62,291 nt of DNA. Origin: JAUUZQ01 sp964538375 (GTDB taxonomy: Bacteria > Bacteroidota > Bacteroidia > Bacteroidales > GCA-2748055). Shown in pieces: positions 27,544 through 36,921 of the stretch (position 1 is its first letter; every line of letters starts with the position of its first letter). The notes below the pieces were generated by a model that worked only from the letters and a program-made list of their open reading frames with translations, did not search any database and was not told the origin of the DNA. The position numbers and the translations under genes were made by a program. The stretch covers positions 1 through 62,291 of the forward strand of contig CAZIFQ010000018.1 in NCBI GenBank assembly GCA_964538375.1, written 5' to 3'.

Positions 27544-28017
27544 ATGAAACGCTCAATAATCATATTATCAACATTGGTGGCCTTTTTTGTTTTTTCATCC
27601 ACCTCCTGTGAAAATGAACCTTCAACACAAATCAAGGCGATTGAATCTTCCATTTATAATCAGATCAAAGCTCACCGCTTAGTGTCAGACCCAAACGACA
27701 ATTTGGTTCACCAATATGTGATGGTACAAGAAGCACAATTATACAGCGCGTCTATGGCTTTTGGAATCCAGGAAGTAGATACATCCGGTATCGATCCACA
27801 TTGGGCCATTTTACATGACAAGTTTGGTGGCACGAATGACTTAACGCTCGTTCAGAGTATTATCAGTTCAGCAACGGCACAAGAAATTGTACAAATCTGG
27901 AAAGACAATCCGGAAACCAACAGTCTGCTGCTACTGGACTACTCTCAGTGTGGAGCAGGGGTTGAGATCAGTAATGGCATTGCATATGTAACCGTTCTGA
28001 TGATGCTGGTAGAGTAA
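27544..28017 (+). CDS. lipoprotein with degenerate CAP (SCP/PR1)-like domain
   Basis: A 157-residue protein. The signal peptide ends in a lipobox-like FSSTSC, so it is probably a lipoprotein. The rest follows the CAP layout: a helix with AHRLVSDPNDNLVHQYVMVQ, a conserved His near DPHWAIL, then IVQIWKDNPETNSLLLLDYS and the closing strands CGAGVEISNGIAYVTVLMM. The second CAP histidine and an acidic residue are not clearly present. The family call rests on pattern memory. Position between arsC-like and fumC gives no functional hint. Confidence 0.5.
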   Translation: MKRSIIILSTLVAFFVFSSTSCENEPSTQIKAIESSIYNQIKAHRLVSDPNDNLVHQYVMVQEAQLYSASMAFGIQEVDTSGIDPHWAILHDKFGGTNDLTLVQSIISSATAQEIVQIWKDNPETNSLLLLDYSQCGAGVEISNGIAYVTVLMMLVE

Positions 28018-28040
28018 TCTTTACTTAATATAAAATATAG

Positions 28041-28068
28041 AGACGCGCCATCCGGTGCGTCTTTTTTT
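28041..28068 (+). terminator. rho-independent terminator after the CAP-like gene
   Basis: GACGCGCC and GGTGCGTC form an 8-bp stem with one G-T pair and an ATCC loop, followed by seven T residues (28062-28068). The same stem with another loop recurs at 36792-36811. Confidence 0.8.
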
Positions 28069-28150
28069 ATATCCCTCCCTGTTCAACAATATCTTAATCT
28101 TTAGCCATACTCCACATCTTTTCACTATTTTTAAAACAAAAATTACCACG

Positions 28151-29539
28151 ATGGACTACAGAATTGAAAAAGACACAATGGGTGAGGTGCAGGTACCTGC
28201 CGACAAGTATTGGGGAGCACAAACGCAGCGTTCTCTGAATAATTTCAAGATTGGAAATGTAAAAATGCCACTTGAGATAATCAAAGCCTTTGGATATCTT
28301 AAGAAAGCTGCTGCTGCTACAAATCTTGACCTGGGTGTCTTGCCCAAAGAGAAAGCAGATGTGATCATGCAGGTTTGTGATGAAATCATTGAAGGAAAAC
28401 TCGATGATGAGTTCCCACTTGTGATATACCAAACAGGATCGGGCACACAGTCAAATATGAATATCAATGAAGTAATTGCCAACAGGGCACACGTTATTCT
28501 AGGAAACAAATTGGGTGAAGGAGATCTCTTAATTCATCCGAATGACGACGTCAATAAATCGCAATCTTCAAACGACACTTTTCCAACGGCTATGCACATT
28601 GCGGCCTTCCAATCGTTAATGGAATATACCATCCCGGGAGTCAAGGAACTACGCGATACCCTAAAAGCAAAATCAGATGAGTTTAAGGATGTGGTTAAGA
28701 TTGGAAGAACCCACTGGATGGATGCAACTCCACTTACCCTTGGACAGGAGTTTTCGGGTTACGTTTCACAATTAGAGCATGGACTAAAAGCATTGGTATT
28801 CTCCTTCGACCATCTTTCAGAAATTGCATTAGGAGGTACGGCTGTTGGTACAGGAATCAATACTCCTGAAGACTATGACCGCCTGGTGGCTTCTTACATT
28901 GCAAAATACACGGAACTCTCGTTTGTAACAGGCACTAATAAATATGAAGGTTTGGCGGCCCATGATGCTATTGTTGAATCACATGGGGCCTTAAAGACCC
29001 TGGCTGTCAGTTTAATGAAAATTGGAAGTGATATTCGCATGCTGGCTTCCGGACCACGTTGTGGTATTGGAGAGATCATCATTCCGGCAAACGAACCCGG
29101 TTCATCCATCATGCCCGGGAAGGTCAACCCAACACAAGCCGAAGCACTAACCATGGTTTGTGCCCAGGTATTGGGAAATGATGTAACTATAAATATCGGT
29201 GGCAGCAATGGACATTTTGAACTCAATGTTTTCAAACCAGTAATGATTGCTAACTACCTTCAATCTGCCCGGCTAATTGGAGATGCCTGCTTATCGTTTA
29301 ACGATAATTGTGCTGTAGGAATAGAACCTAACTATGACAGGATCAAAGAGAACCTGGATAATTCCCTGATGCTTGTTACTGCTTTGAACACCCATATCGG
29401 TTACGAAAAAGCAGCCAAAATCGCCAAAAAAGCACACGAAGAAGGAAGTACCCTGAAAGAAGCAGCTATCGAACTAGCTTACCTCACAGAAGCTGAGTTT
29501 GATGAGTGGGTGGATCCAAGGAAAATGATTGGCAGGTAA
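28151..29539 (+). CDS. fumC: class II fumarate hydratase
   Basis: A 462-residue cytoplasmic TCA-cycle enzyme interconverting fumarate and malate. It has TGSGTQSNMN near 100, HPNDDVNKSQSSND, GRTHWMDATPLTLGQE, and the superfamily signature GSSIMPGKVNPTQAEA containing the catalytic serine loop. The longer frame upstream includes the preceding terminator region, so the ATG at MDYRIEKDTMGEVQVP is the right start; it matches the family N-terminus. Confidence 0.96.
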   Translation: MDYRIEKDTMGEVQVPADKYWGAQTQRSLNNFKIGNVKMPLEIIKAFGYLKKAAAATNLDLGVLPKEKADVIMQVCDEIIEGKLDDEFPLVIYQTGSGTQSNMNINEVIANRAHVILGNKLGEGDLLIHPNDDVNKSQSSNDTFPTAMHIAAFQSLMEYTIPGVKELRDTLKAKSDEFKDVVKIGRTHWMDATPLTLGQEFSGYVSQLEHGLKALVFSFDHLSEIALGGTAVGTGINTPEDYDRLVASYIAKYTELSFVTGTNKYEGLAAHDAIVESHGALKTLAVSLMKIGSDIRMLASGPRCGIGEIIIPANEPGSSIMPGKVNPTQAEALTMVCAQVLGNDVTINIGGSNGHFELNVFKPVMIANYLQSARLIGDACLSFNDNCAVGIEPNYDRIKENLDNSLMLVTALNTHIGYEKAAKIAKKAHEEGSTLKEAAIELAYLTEAEFDEWVDPRKMIGR

Positions 29540-29547
29540 ACCACCCC

Positions 29548-29586
29548 GTCCGTCTGCGACGGACACCCCTCCTTGAGAAGGAGGGG
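29548..29586. repeat. tandem perfect hairpins between convergent fumC and caspase genes
   Basis: GTCCGTC-TGC-GACGGAC (29548-29564) is followed by CCCCTCCTT-GAG-AAGGAGGGG (29566-29586). Both stems are perfect. No T-run follows, so these look more like a REP/MITE-type intergenic repeat than a standard terminator, although they could stop transcription from both sides. Confidence 0.65.
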
Positions 29587-29594
29587 AAGTAAAA

Positions 29595-30839
29595 CTAATC
29601 TCTGAGGATAAAGACGAAATCACCACCTTCGTCCCCAACCTTCTGAATCGTTCCATATTGCGGAACATTATCACTATTATTCATAATAGCCGGACGCATC
29701 TGTGAAAACAGCTGTTCTGAAGAGAAATACTCAACATTATTCCCCTTAAGTTGCTTCAACAAGAATTCAATGAATACACTTTGATCAGGAACCTCTTTCA
29801 GATTACCACTAGTTATCGCTTTCCTGCTGGGTAGTTTATATAACTTTTCAATTGAACTTGAGTTATTAAATGCCTTTCTGGTTTTAAATATACCTCCGCT
29901 AAAGCATGCATCTGCAACAAGCAGTGTGTGCTTTGTTTTCAACACATTAATATAGTTCGTGAGATCTGTATTGGGAATCCAATTTACAGGATTGTCACTA
30001 TATGCATCACTTGGCAACCAATAACCTGTCTCCATCTCTTCATCCCAGTAACCGTGACCTGCATAATAGATCAATAGATTATCCTGTTCGGTTATAGTGC
30101 CTCTCATCTTGTGGAGGGTACCAATAATATCGGCCTTTGTTGGATTCTTCAGATAAGTGATATCCTCTTCATTGAAGGTGTACCTGGAACTAATGATCTT
30201 ATAAAATTTATCTGCATCGTTGATCGGTTCTTCAAGATCATTAATAGTAGGATCGTCATAATCTTCAACTGCAATGATCAAGGCATAATACCTGGCACTG
30301 GAGAGATCATAATTGATACGAACAAGGTCTTCAATCTTTTTGCCAGACATCGTAACTGCTTCCAGTTTTATGCTGTTGTTACCGAGTGTCAGATCAAAGG
30401 TCTCCTGAATAAAAACTTTTGTTCTGGATGAGTTGCCATCCATAATTTGATTTTTATAAAATTCTCCGTTAACAAAGATATTTACAACTCGTATATCCTC
30501 AGAGGAATAGATCGTAGCCCGAATATCGTATTTACTCTGTGAAGTATTAATGCTGTTTAATGTTGGAGCCACCCAATCAACTCTGTCATTTCCCGTAGCA
30601 GTTGATTTCGCTGTTGCCTCTGACTGTGTTTGCGGCTGTGTTTTAGTCACCGCGGGTTTTGTCATTCGAAAAGTAGTTGACGAAACATTCTTCTCTAATG
30701 GCTTTTCAACTGGTTCCTCAACCTTTTTCTTCGACATCGATAGCTTAACAACGCCGCTGCTTTTCTCATCAGATTGCGCAAGAAGACTGGCATAACCAAA
30801 CAGACATAAAACAGCTATAAGTACAATGCGGTTTTTCAT
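29595..30839 (-). CDS. secreted caspase-like (C14) peptidase
   Basis: A 414-residue protein. A signal peptide (MKNRIVLIAVLCLFGYASLL) and a low-complexity K/E/T-rich segment with KPAVTKTQPQ lead to an Ig-like stretch. The caspase domain begins near 185 (YYALIIAVEDYDDPTINDLE). The catalytic His sits in YYAGHGYW near 262 and the catalytic Cys in VADACFSGG near 311. It resembles the C-terminal half of the TPR-caspase protein 17 kb upstream, sharing GYWxPxDA after the His. It follows a barrel-like gene after ten bases, in one operon. Confidence 0.87.
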   Translation of the reverse strand: MKNRIVLIAVLCLFGYASLLAQSDEKSSGVVKLSMSKKKVEEPVEKPLEKNVSSTTFRMTKPAVTKTQPQTQSEATAKSTATGNDRVDWVAPTLNSINTSQSKYDIRATIYSSEDIRVVNIFVNGEFYKNQIMDGNSSRTKVFIQETFDLTLGNNSIKLEAVTMSGKKIEDLVRINYDLSSARYYALIIAVEDYDDPTINDLEEPINDADKFYKIISSRYTFNEEDITYLKNPTKADIIGTLHKMRGTITEQDNLLIYYAGHGYWDEEMETGYWLPSDAYSDNPVNWIPNTDLTNYINVLKTKHTLLVADACFSGGIFKTRKAFNNSSSIEKLYKLPSRKAITSGNLKEVPDQSVFIEFLLKQLKGNNVEYFSSEQLFSQMRPAIMNNSDNVPQYGTIQKVGDEGGDFVFILRD

Positions 30840-30849
30840 AATTCCTTTA

Positions 30850-31665
30850 TTAGAAGATCACACCTATTCCAAAAATAGAGGCAGAAAAATAATACGGAAC
30901 CACTGCAATTCCAAGATCCACGACTATTCTTTTAGCTACAACGCCCGTGAATCCACATTCAATTTGCATATCAATATTATCAATGCCCAAACCTGCATAA
31001 CCATGAAGCCTGTAATTATCATTCCCCAGAATGTATTTTGAAACCCCGGCGACTGCTGAATAACCTGGCTCATCATATCCTCCCGGCTCCCAATCCCAAC
31101 CATATCTCACCGCTCCGTAACCTCCCCAATTACCTAAGTAACCGGCTTTTATACCAAGAGGCCGCATTTTTTCCCAAAAATCAAAGTCGATCCAATACCC
31201 TCCTGCACTTGCACTGTAAATAGCATATATATTCCTATCAAACTTTTTCTTCCCTTTTGTAGATTTTGGAATTATTTCAGACATGGCATTCTTCACTGCC
31301 CCACTCTCATCTTTTGTTTTTTTAACTACACTCTCATCTTTTGTAAGATCCACCTTTACAAAAAACTCAACATTTCCAACTTCATCAACATCATTAAACA
31401 CATTCCAGACTATGGTATTGTAGCTTTTCCCACCCCGAATGTTCGAACCAACATCACCAATTACACTTTTTGGCTCAAATACAACACCCCCATCGATTGA
31501 ACATGTCAAGGTCACAAAATAAAGTTGTTCGGAAGTTGAACCGCCAATACGATAATTGATATTCAATTTTTCACCATCCTGTTCAACCTGGATATTTTCA
31601 ACAGTTTGTGCAGTCAGGATACCAGTAAATAATACCAAAAGAGAGAAGGATAAGAGTTTTTTCAT
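30850..31665 (-). CDS. secreted outer-membrane-like protein, Bacteroidota-specific
   Basis: A 271-residue protein. The signal peptide KKLLSFSLLVLFTGILTAQT precedes an Ig-like domain (ENIQVEQDGEKLNINYRIGG). A K/D-rich linker follows, and then a C-terminal membrane-strand region (YSAVAGVSKYILGNDNYRLH, ending SASIFGIGVIF) that looks like a small outer-membrane barrel. I do not recognise a named family. It is the first gene of the operon with the caspase-like peptidase and could anchor or present it. Confidence 0.65.
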   Translation of the reverse strand: MKKLLSFSLLVLFTGILTAQTVENIQVEQDGEKLNINYRIGGSTSEQLYFVTLTCSIDGGVVFEPKSVIGDVGSNIRGGKSYNTIVWNVFNDVDEVGNVEFFVKVDLTKDESVVKKTKDESGAVKNAMSEIIPKSTKGKKKFDRNIYAIYSASAGGYWIDFDFWEKMRPLGIKAGYLGNWGGYGAVRYGWDWEPGGYDEPGYSAVAGVSKYILGNDNYRLHGYAGLGIDNIDMQIECGFTGVVAKRIVVDLGIAVVPYYFSASIFGIGVIF

Positions 31666-31859
31666 CTGTATGTGGTTTAGTGTTTTATACCCTGAGCAAC
31701 AACTGAAAATACTGATTTGCTGTACAAATTATAAAAATAATATTGGATGACGAAATTATTTTTAATTACAAGCTCTCAAATCTACCTTCGATATGTCAAA
31801 GATCATAATCCCCATACACAAATAATAATTACTTTTACAGACCGAAAAATTCACGATGA

Positions 31860-33722
31860 ATGAACACAAAACAAAAGATCTCAAAACTGTTTAACCAGTT
31901 TCCCGAAATCAGCTCTAAGGATTGGAAGGAAAAGGTGCATACTGACCTCAAAGGAACAGACTTTGATAAAAAGCTAGTCTGGCATAGTGCAGAAGGAATC
32001 AATGTTCTGCCATATTACCTTCAGGCAGATATTGATAAACTGCCTCATACAAAAATAAACCCTGATGCTTTCCCATATGTCAGGGGAGAAAATAGTAAAG
32101 GTAATGATTGGAAGACCAGGCAAAATTTCAATGTAGCTAACAAGCTCAAAGAGGCCAATAAAAATGCCCTATCTGCCATTGAGAAAGGAGCAAATTCCAT
32201 TGGATTTAAATTATCCCACAAATCTCCTGTCAATTTCAATGCCATTGGGGAACTCCTGGAAGAAATCGATCTGACAGCCATTGAAATAAACTTTAACGGG
32301 ATTAACAATCCGCTTGAATTCTATAATTTTCTTATTGAATATGTAGAAGGAAGCACCAATAAATTGTCTGATCTTAGCGGCTCGCTTGGCGTTGATCCAA
32401 TTGGCAAATCGACACTTAGCGGGGAGATTGATGAAGCCATGTTTTCCTCCTTACCTGGCCTCATCAAAAAAGCACAAGCACATACACCCAACTTCAAAAT
32501 TATCGGAGTAAATTCGCATCTTTTCCAGGATGGTGGATCAACATTGGTACAGGAACTTGCTTTTGGTCTATCAGTTGCCAATGAATACATGGACAAGCTA
32601 ACTTCCAATGGTGTAACACCCGGAGAAGCAATGAATTCAATCCTGTTTTCTGTTGCTGTTGGACCAAATTACTTCATGGAAATTGCCAAACTGAGAAGTG
32701 CTCGTTGGTTATGGTCAGTCATATGCAAGGAATGGGGTATTCCGGAAAAGGAAATTACTTTGAATATCCATTCTCAAACAGCAAAATGGAATCTTACAGT
32801 ATATGATCCCTTTGTGAATGTCTTGCGCAGTACCACTGAAGCAATGTCTGCAAGTCTTGGAGGAACAAATTCGATTTCTGTTCATCCATATGATTACTCA
32901 TTCAGCGAGGAAAATGAATTTTCCGGTCGTATATCAAGGAATTTGCAGATCATTTTGAAGGAAGAAGCATATTTTGACAAGGTTGCTGATCCTGCAGCTG
33001 GTTCGTATTATATTGAAACACTTACCGACAGCATCGCTGAACAAGCATGGATCTTGTTCAAGCAAACAGAAGATGACGGGGGATATCTTGAAGCTTTCAA
33101 AAAGGGACTTATCCAGGAGAAAATCGGACAAGCCCTAAGCAAGAAAAAGGAACGAGCCGGTTCTCGAAGGGAGAGTATTCTTGGAGTGAACCAGTATCCG
33201 AATTTTAATGAGATGATCCTGGATCAGTTTCATCCGGAGTCTATCTCCGCAAAAGAGTCAAACTCAACCTACCAGGCACTTGGTCAATATAGAATATCTG
33301 AAGATTTTGAAGCACTTCGTTTACAAACAGAAAAGAGCGGTCAAAGACCTAAAGTGTTTTTGCTCAAGTACGGCGATCCGGCATGGAGAACTGCCAGGGC
33401 GATGTTCGCAGGAAACTTCTTTGGTGTAGCCGGGTATGAAATTATTGACTCATCCGGATTTGAAACAATCGAAGAAGGGATTAAAGCAGCTATCGATGCT
33501 AAATCAGATATTGTTGTACTCTGCAGTGCTGATGCAGCATACGCTGAAATTGGACCGGCTGTTTATACTGCAATGAGTGATCAATCAGAAATAGCAATAG
33601 CAGGATACCCAAAAGATTCAATTGATGATTTGAAGAGTACCGGTATCAATCATTTTATTCATGTCAAGACTAATTTATTAGCTAAACTAACAGAGTTTAA
33701 TAATATCTTGAAGATTAGTTAG
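31860..33722 (+). CDS. mutA: methylmalonyl-CoA mutase small (beta) subunit
   Basis: A 620-residue non-catalytic partner of MutB in the interconversion of succinyl-CoA and methylmalonyl-CoA. The TIM-barrel part contains SARWLWSVICKEWG and NIHSQTAKWNLTVYDPFVN, parallel to MutB. In the C-terminal B12-like domain the cobalt-ligand motif DxHxxG is replaced by YGDPAWRTARAM, as expected for the small subunit. It lies 86 bases upstream of mutB. Confidence 0.93.
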   Translation: MNTKQKISKLFNQFPEISSKDWKEKVHTDLKGTDFDKKLVWHSAEGINVLPYYLQADIDKLPHTKINPDAFPYVRGENSKGNDWKTRQNFNVANKLKEANKNALSAIEKGANSIGFKLSHKSPVNFNAIGELLEEIDLTAIEINFNGINNPLEFYNFLIEYVEGSTNKLSDLSGSLGVDPIGKSTLSGEIDEAMFSSLPGLIKKAQAHTPNFKIIGVNSHLFQDGGSTLVQELAFGLSVANEYMDKLTSNGVTPGEAMNSILFSVAVGPNYFMEIAKLRSARWLWSVICKEWGIPEKEITLNIHSQTAKWNLTVYDPFVNVLRSTTEAMSASLGGTNSISVHPYDYSFSEENEFSGRISRNLQIILKEEAYFDKVADPAAGSYYIETLTDSIAEQAWILFKQTEDDGGYLEAFKKGLIQEKIGQALSKKKERAGSRRESILGVNQYPNFNEMILDQFHPESISAKESNSTYQALGQYRISEDFEALRLQTEKSGQRPKVFLLKYGDPAWRTARAMFAGNFFGVAGYEIIDSSGFETIEEGIKAAIDAKSDIVVLCSADAAYAEIGPAVYTAMSDQSEIAIAGYPKDSIDDLKSTGINHFIHVKTNLLAKLTEFNNILKIS

Positions 33723-33808
33723 TGCCGTATTTTCAGCGCTCAACTCTCAACATTAACCGAGGCGCAGCCGAGCACAATAAGACTGCAAGCCGAACTAAAC
33801 TTTAAAAA

Positions 33809-35947
33809 ATGAGACCAGATTTCAATAAGATAGATTTTAGAAATTTTTCCTTTTCAGAAAAAAACATTTCTGAATCAAAAACAACATGGGAAACCCCCGA
33901 ACATATAAATATAAAGCCGGTATACACAGCAACAGACCTTGAAGGCATGGAGCATTTAAACTATGCAGCCGGTCTTCCACCATTTTTACGTGGACCATAT
34001 TCCGCAATGTATGCCATGCGTCCGTGGACCATTCGTCAGTACGCCGGGTTCTCCACAGCTGAAGAATCAAATGCATTTTATCGCCGAAACCTTGCTGCAG
34101 GACAAAAAGGATTATCCATTGCTTTCGATCTCGCCACGCACAGAGGATATGATTCAGATCATGAACGTGTTGTGGGAGATGTGGGTAAAGCAGGGGTAGC
34201 CGTTGATTCTATCCTGGATATGGAAATTCTGTTCGACCAGATTCCACTAAATGAGATGTCAGTTTCAATGACCATGAACGGTGCCGTACTTCCTATTTTA
34301 GCATTCTACATTGTAGCAGGACTGGAACAGGGTGCAAAACTTGAAGAGCTCACCGGAACGATTCAGAACGATATCCTGAAAGAGTTCATGGTTAGAAACA
34401 CCTACATCTATCCGCCAAAGATGTCCATGAAGATCATTGCTGATATATTTGAATATACATCGCAGAAGATGCCTAAGTTCAACAGCATTAGCGTATCGGG
34501 ATACCATATGCAGGAAGCAGGAGCAACAGCAGATATCGAATTGGCTTATACATTGGCAGACGGACTGGAATACCTGCGTGCCGGAATTGATGCCGGAATT
34601 GATATAGATGCTTTTGCACCACGGATCTCCTTTTTCTGGGCCATTGGGATGAATCACTTCATGGAAATAGCAAAAATGCGGGCAGCACGCATGCTGTGGG
34701 CAAAAATTGTAAAAGAATTCAATCCGAAGAACCCTAAATCTATGGCATTGAGGACCCATTCACAAACTTCCGGCTGGAGTCTTACAGAGCAGGATCCTTA
34801 CAACAATATCTCAAGAACATGTATTGAAGCCATGGCTGCGGTTCTTGGGCATACCCAGTCGTTGCATACCAATGCACTTGATGAGGCCATTGCCTTACCT
34901 ACAGATTTCTCTGCGCGAATCGCAAGAAATACGCAGCTATATTTGCAAGAAGAAACAGATATTTGTCGCTCACTTGACCCATGGGCAGGTTCCTATTATG
35001 TAGAAACATTGACGCATGAGATTGCCGAAAAGGCATGGGAGCATATCCAGGAGATCGAAGAATTGGGTGGAATGACAAAGGCCATTGAAACCGGTTTGCC
35101 AAAGATGAGAATCGAGGAAGCAGCAGCCAGGAAACAGGCCAGGATCGACAGTGAAAAAGATACTATTGTCGGAGTCAATAAATACAAATTAGAGAAAGAA
35201 GCACCAATGGATATCCTGGAAGTGGATAACACTGCCGTACGGAAATCCCAGATCGAACGGCTCAATAAACTGAAAGCTGAGAGAAACAATGAAGAAGTGG
35301 AAAATGCCCTTAAAGCGCTAAACAGATGTGCTAAAACCGGCGAAGGAAACTTTTTGGAATTATCTGTTGTTGCAGCTAAGGCAAGGGCCACACTGGGAGA
35401 GATCTCCACTGCCATTGAGAATGTTTCCGGAAGATACAAAGCCGTTATCAGGTCCATCTCAGGAGTCTATTCCTCTGAAACAGGCAAAGATCCAGTCTTC
35501 ATGAAAGCAAGGGAACTGGCAGCAAAATTTGCCAAACAGCAAGGCCGCCAGCCCAGGATCATGATTGCCAAGATGGGACAGGACGGTCATGACCGTGGCG
35601 CAAAAGTAGTTTCCACCGGGTATGCTGATATAGGATTCGATGTAGATATTGGACCATTGTTTCAAACTCCTGCTGAAGCGGCGCGCCAGGCAGTGGAAAA
35701 CGATGTGCATGTGCTGGGTGTTTCTTCGCTTGCAGCAGGACATAAAACTTTAATTCCAACTGTTATCGATGAGTTGAACAAACTTGGTCGGGAAGATATT
35801 ATGGTCATTGCTGGCGGAGTTATTCCAGCACAGGATTACCAATTCTTATATGATGCCGGAGTAGTAGCTATATTTGGCCCTGGAACATCGGTGGCCCTGG
35901 CAGGAAAGAAGATGTTGGAAGTGTTGTTGGAGAGCTATAAGAAGTAA
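33809..35947 (+). CDS. mutB: methylmalonyl-CoA mutase large (alpha) subunit, B12-binding
   Basis: A 712-residue catalytic subunit. The substrate-binding barrel has FLRGPYSAMYAMRPWTIRQY and RTHSQTSGWSLTEQDPYNN. The C-terminal cobalamin domain keeps DGHDRGAK with the cobalt-ligating His, followed by VSSLAAGHKTL and IFGPGT. The length is typical for the family. It is used in propionate metabolism or succinate-propionate fermentation; no epimerase or carboxylase is in the window. Confidence 0.96.
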   Translation: MRPDFNKIDFRNFSFSEKNISESKTTWETPEHINIKPVYTATDLEGMEHLNYAAGLPPFLRGPYSAMYAMRPWTIRQYAGFSTAEESNAFYRRNLAAGQKGLSIAFDLATHRGYDSDHERVVGDVGKAGVAVDSILDMEILFDQIPLNEMSVSMTMNGAVLPILAFYIVAGLEQGAKLEELTGTIQNDILKEFMVRNTYIYPPKMSMKIIADIFEYTSQKMPKFNSISVSGYHMQEAGATADIELAYTLADGLEYLRAGIDAGIDIDAFAPRISFFWAIGMNHFMEIAKMRAARMLWAKIVKEFNPKNPKSMALRTHSQTSGWSLTEQDPYNNISRTCIEAMAAVLGHTQSLHTNALDEAIALPTDFSARIARNTQLYLQEETDICRSLDPWAGSYYVETLTHEIAEKAWEHIQEIEELGGMTKAIETGLPKMRIEEAAARKQARIDSEKDTIVGVNKYKLEKEAPMDILEVDNTAVRKSQIERLNKLKAERNNEEVENALKALNRCAKTGEGNFLELSVVAAKARATLGEISTAIENVSGRYKAVIRSISGVYSSETGKDPVFMKARELAAKFAKQQGRQPRIMIAKMGQDGHDRGAKVVSTGYADIGFDVDIGPLFQTPAEAARQAVENDVHVLGVSSLAAGHKTLIPTVIDELNKLGREDIMVIAGGVIPAQDYQFLYDAGVVAIFGPGTSVALAGKKMLEVLLESYKK

Positions 35948-35966
35948 AAAGGTAAAAGTAAAAGGT

Positions 35967-35986
35967 AAAAAGGGGCGCCCCTTTTT
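35967..35986. terminator. bidirectional terminator between mutB and the MBL-fold gene
   Basis: A perfect 10-bp palindrome AAAAAGGGGC/GCCCCTTTTT is the core of a longer imperfect inverted repeat (about 35942-36011) built from AAAAGGTAAAAGT-like units. T-runs are present in both directions. The minus-strand gene's stop codon lies inside the right arm. Confidence 0.75.
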
Positions 35987-35998
35987 ACTTTTACCTTT

Positions 35999-36754
35999 TT
36001 ACTTTTTACTTGGTAAGGGTTCATGATAATATACAATCTCTGAACCGGGTCTCAAAGTTGCCAATATTTTCTCTCTCTCAATTTCCAAAAGATCCTTGTC
36101 ATCATCATAGTAACTCCATGCCCCTTTCCTGTTGTGGAGTTTCATTGGAATAAGATCCGTTGCATACAGTACATCATGATCACCTGCATCAATAATAGGA
36201 ACTATCATATGTTTTGTATGCCCATTTGAATAGATAAATTTTATTCTCTCGATATTCCAGTTTTCGAAATAATTCAGCTCGCCGGCAAATCTCAATAATT
36301 TGTGAAAAAACGAACTGCTCTCATTCGGGGAGAGAGAATTAATATGATCCAATTGTTGCTTGCTAACAATATAATCTGAGTTAGGAAACGCTTTCACAAT
36401 TCCCCCAATTATCCTGAGAAAAGCCCCGCTCCCATGATCAAAATGCAGGTGAGTAAACAGAACATCAGTGATATCCTCCATGTCATACCCGGCATCTTTC
36501 ACCGCTTGTTCAAGCGATCTTTTCATGGAAAGGTCATAAGTCTCAGCCAACGATTTTGACAGGAAAGTGGCACATCCTGGGTCGATGAAAATTACTTTAT
36601 TCCCCGTCTCTACAATCAAGCCATTCATCCCGATTCTCATTTGATTGTTGTCATCTACTATATAATGTTTCCGAATCAATTCCTCAGGCACACCCATAAT
36701 CATTTCAAAAGCGTTTACTTTCAGGGTCCCTAAATCGATAATGGAATAGTTCAT
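35999..36754 (-). CDS. MBL-fold metallo-hydrolase
   Basis: A 251-residue protein. The metal motif THLHFDHGSG (HxHxDH) is near residue 110; GHTKHMIVPII and YATDLIPM provide later ligands. The start MNYSIIDLGTLKV with FIDPGC matches other MBL hydrolases of the lactonase/glyoxalase-II-like group. An ATG 20 codons upstream is not conserved-looking. The substrate is not predictable. Confidence 0.85.
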   Translation of the reverse strand: MNYSIIDLGTLKVNAFEMIMGVPEELIRKHYIVDDNNQMRIGMNGLIVETGNKVIFIDPGCATFLSKSLAETYDLSMKRSLEQAVKDAGYDMEDITDVLFTHLHFDHGSGAFLRIIGGIVKAFPNSDYIVSKQQLDHINSLSPNESSSFFHKLLRFAGELNYFENWNIERIKFIYSNGHTKHMIVPIIDAGDHDVLYATDLIPMKLHNRKGAWSYYDDDKDLLEIEREKILATLRPGSEIVYYHEPLPSKK

Positions 36755-36791
36755 TATTTTTAATTTGTTTAAAGATACCGATTTAGTAGAA

Positions 36792-36811
36792 ACGCGCCAT
36801 GTGGTGCGTCT
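36792..36811. repeat. intergenic hairpin identical in stem to 28043-28062
   Basis: ACGCGCC-ATGT-GGTGCGTCT has the same arms as the terminator after the CAP-like gene but a different loop. A partial third copy (TGACGCGTCTC) follows at about 36826-36836. It lies between two divergent genes where no terminator is needed, so it looks like a dispersed repeat. Confidence 0.5.
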
Positions 36812-36921
36812 CAAATCCTCATCATGTGACGCGTCTCAAAAGCTAATATTGACAATATAATAGTCAATAACTTTCCTATTACACCTTTCAGTTTTGCTCA
36901 TTTTCATCCTACCTTTACAGC

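Noticed and set aside
28055..28150. extended N-terminus of fumarase
   Set aside because: The extension begins within the T-run of the preceding terminator and is absent from the family.
33723..33808. small gene between mutA and mutB
   Set aside because: Short gap with stops in all frames; only a GC-rich GAGGCGCAGCCGAGC patch that I cannot interpret.
34298..34759. 153-codon minus-strand frame inside mutB
   Set aside because: Cys/His-rich appearance comes from the complement of conserved mutase codons; it overlaps essential sequence in full.
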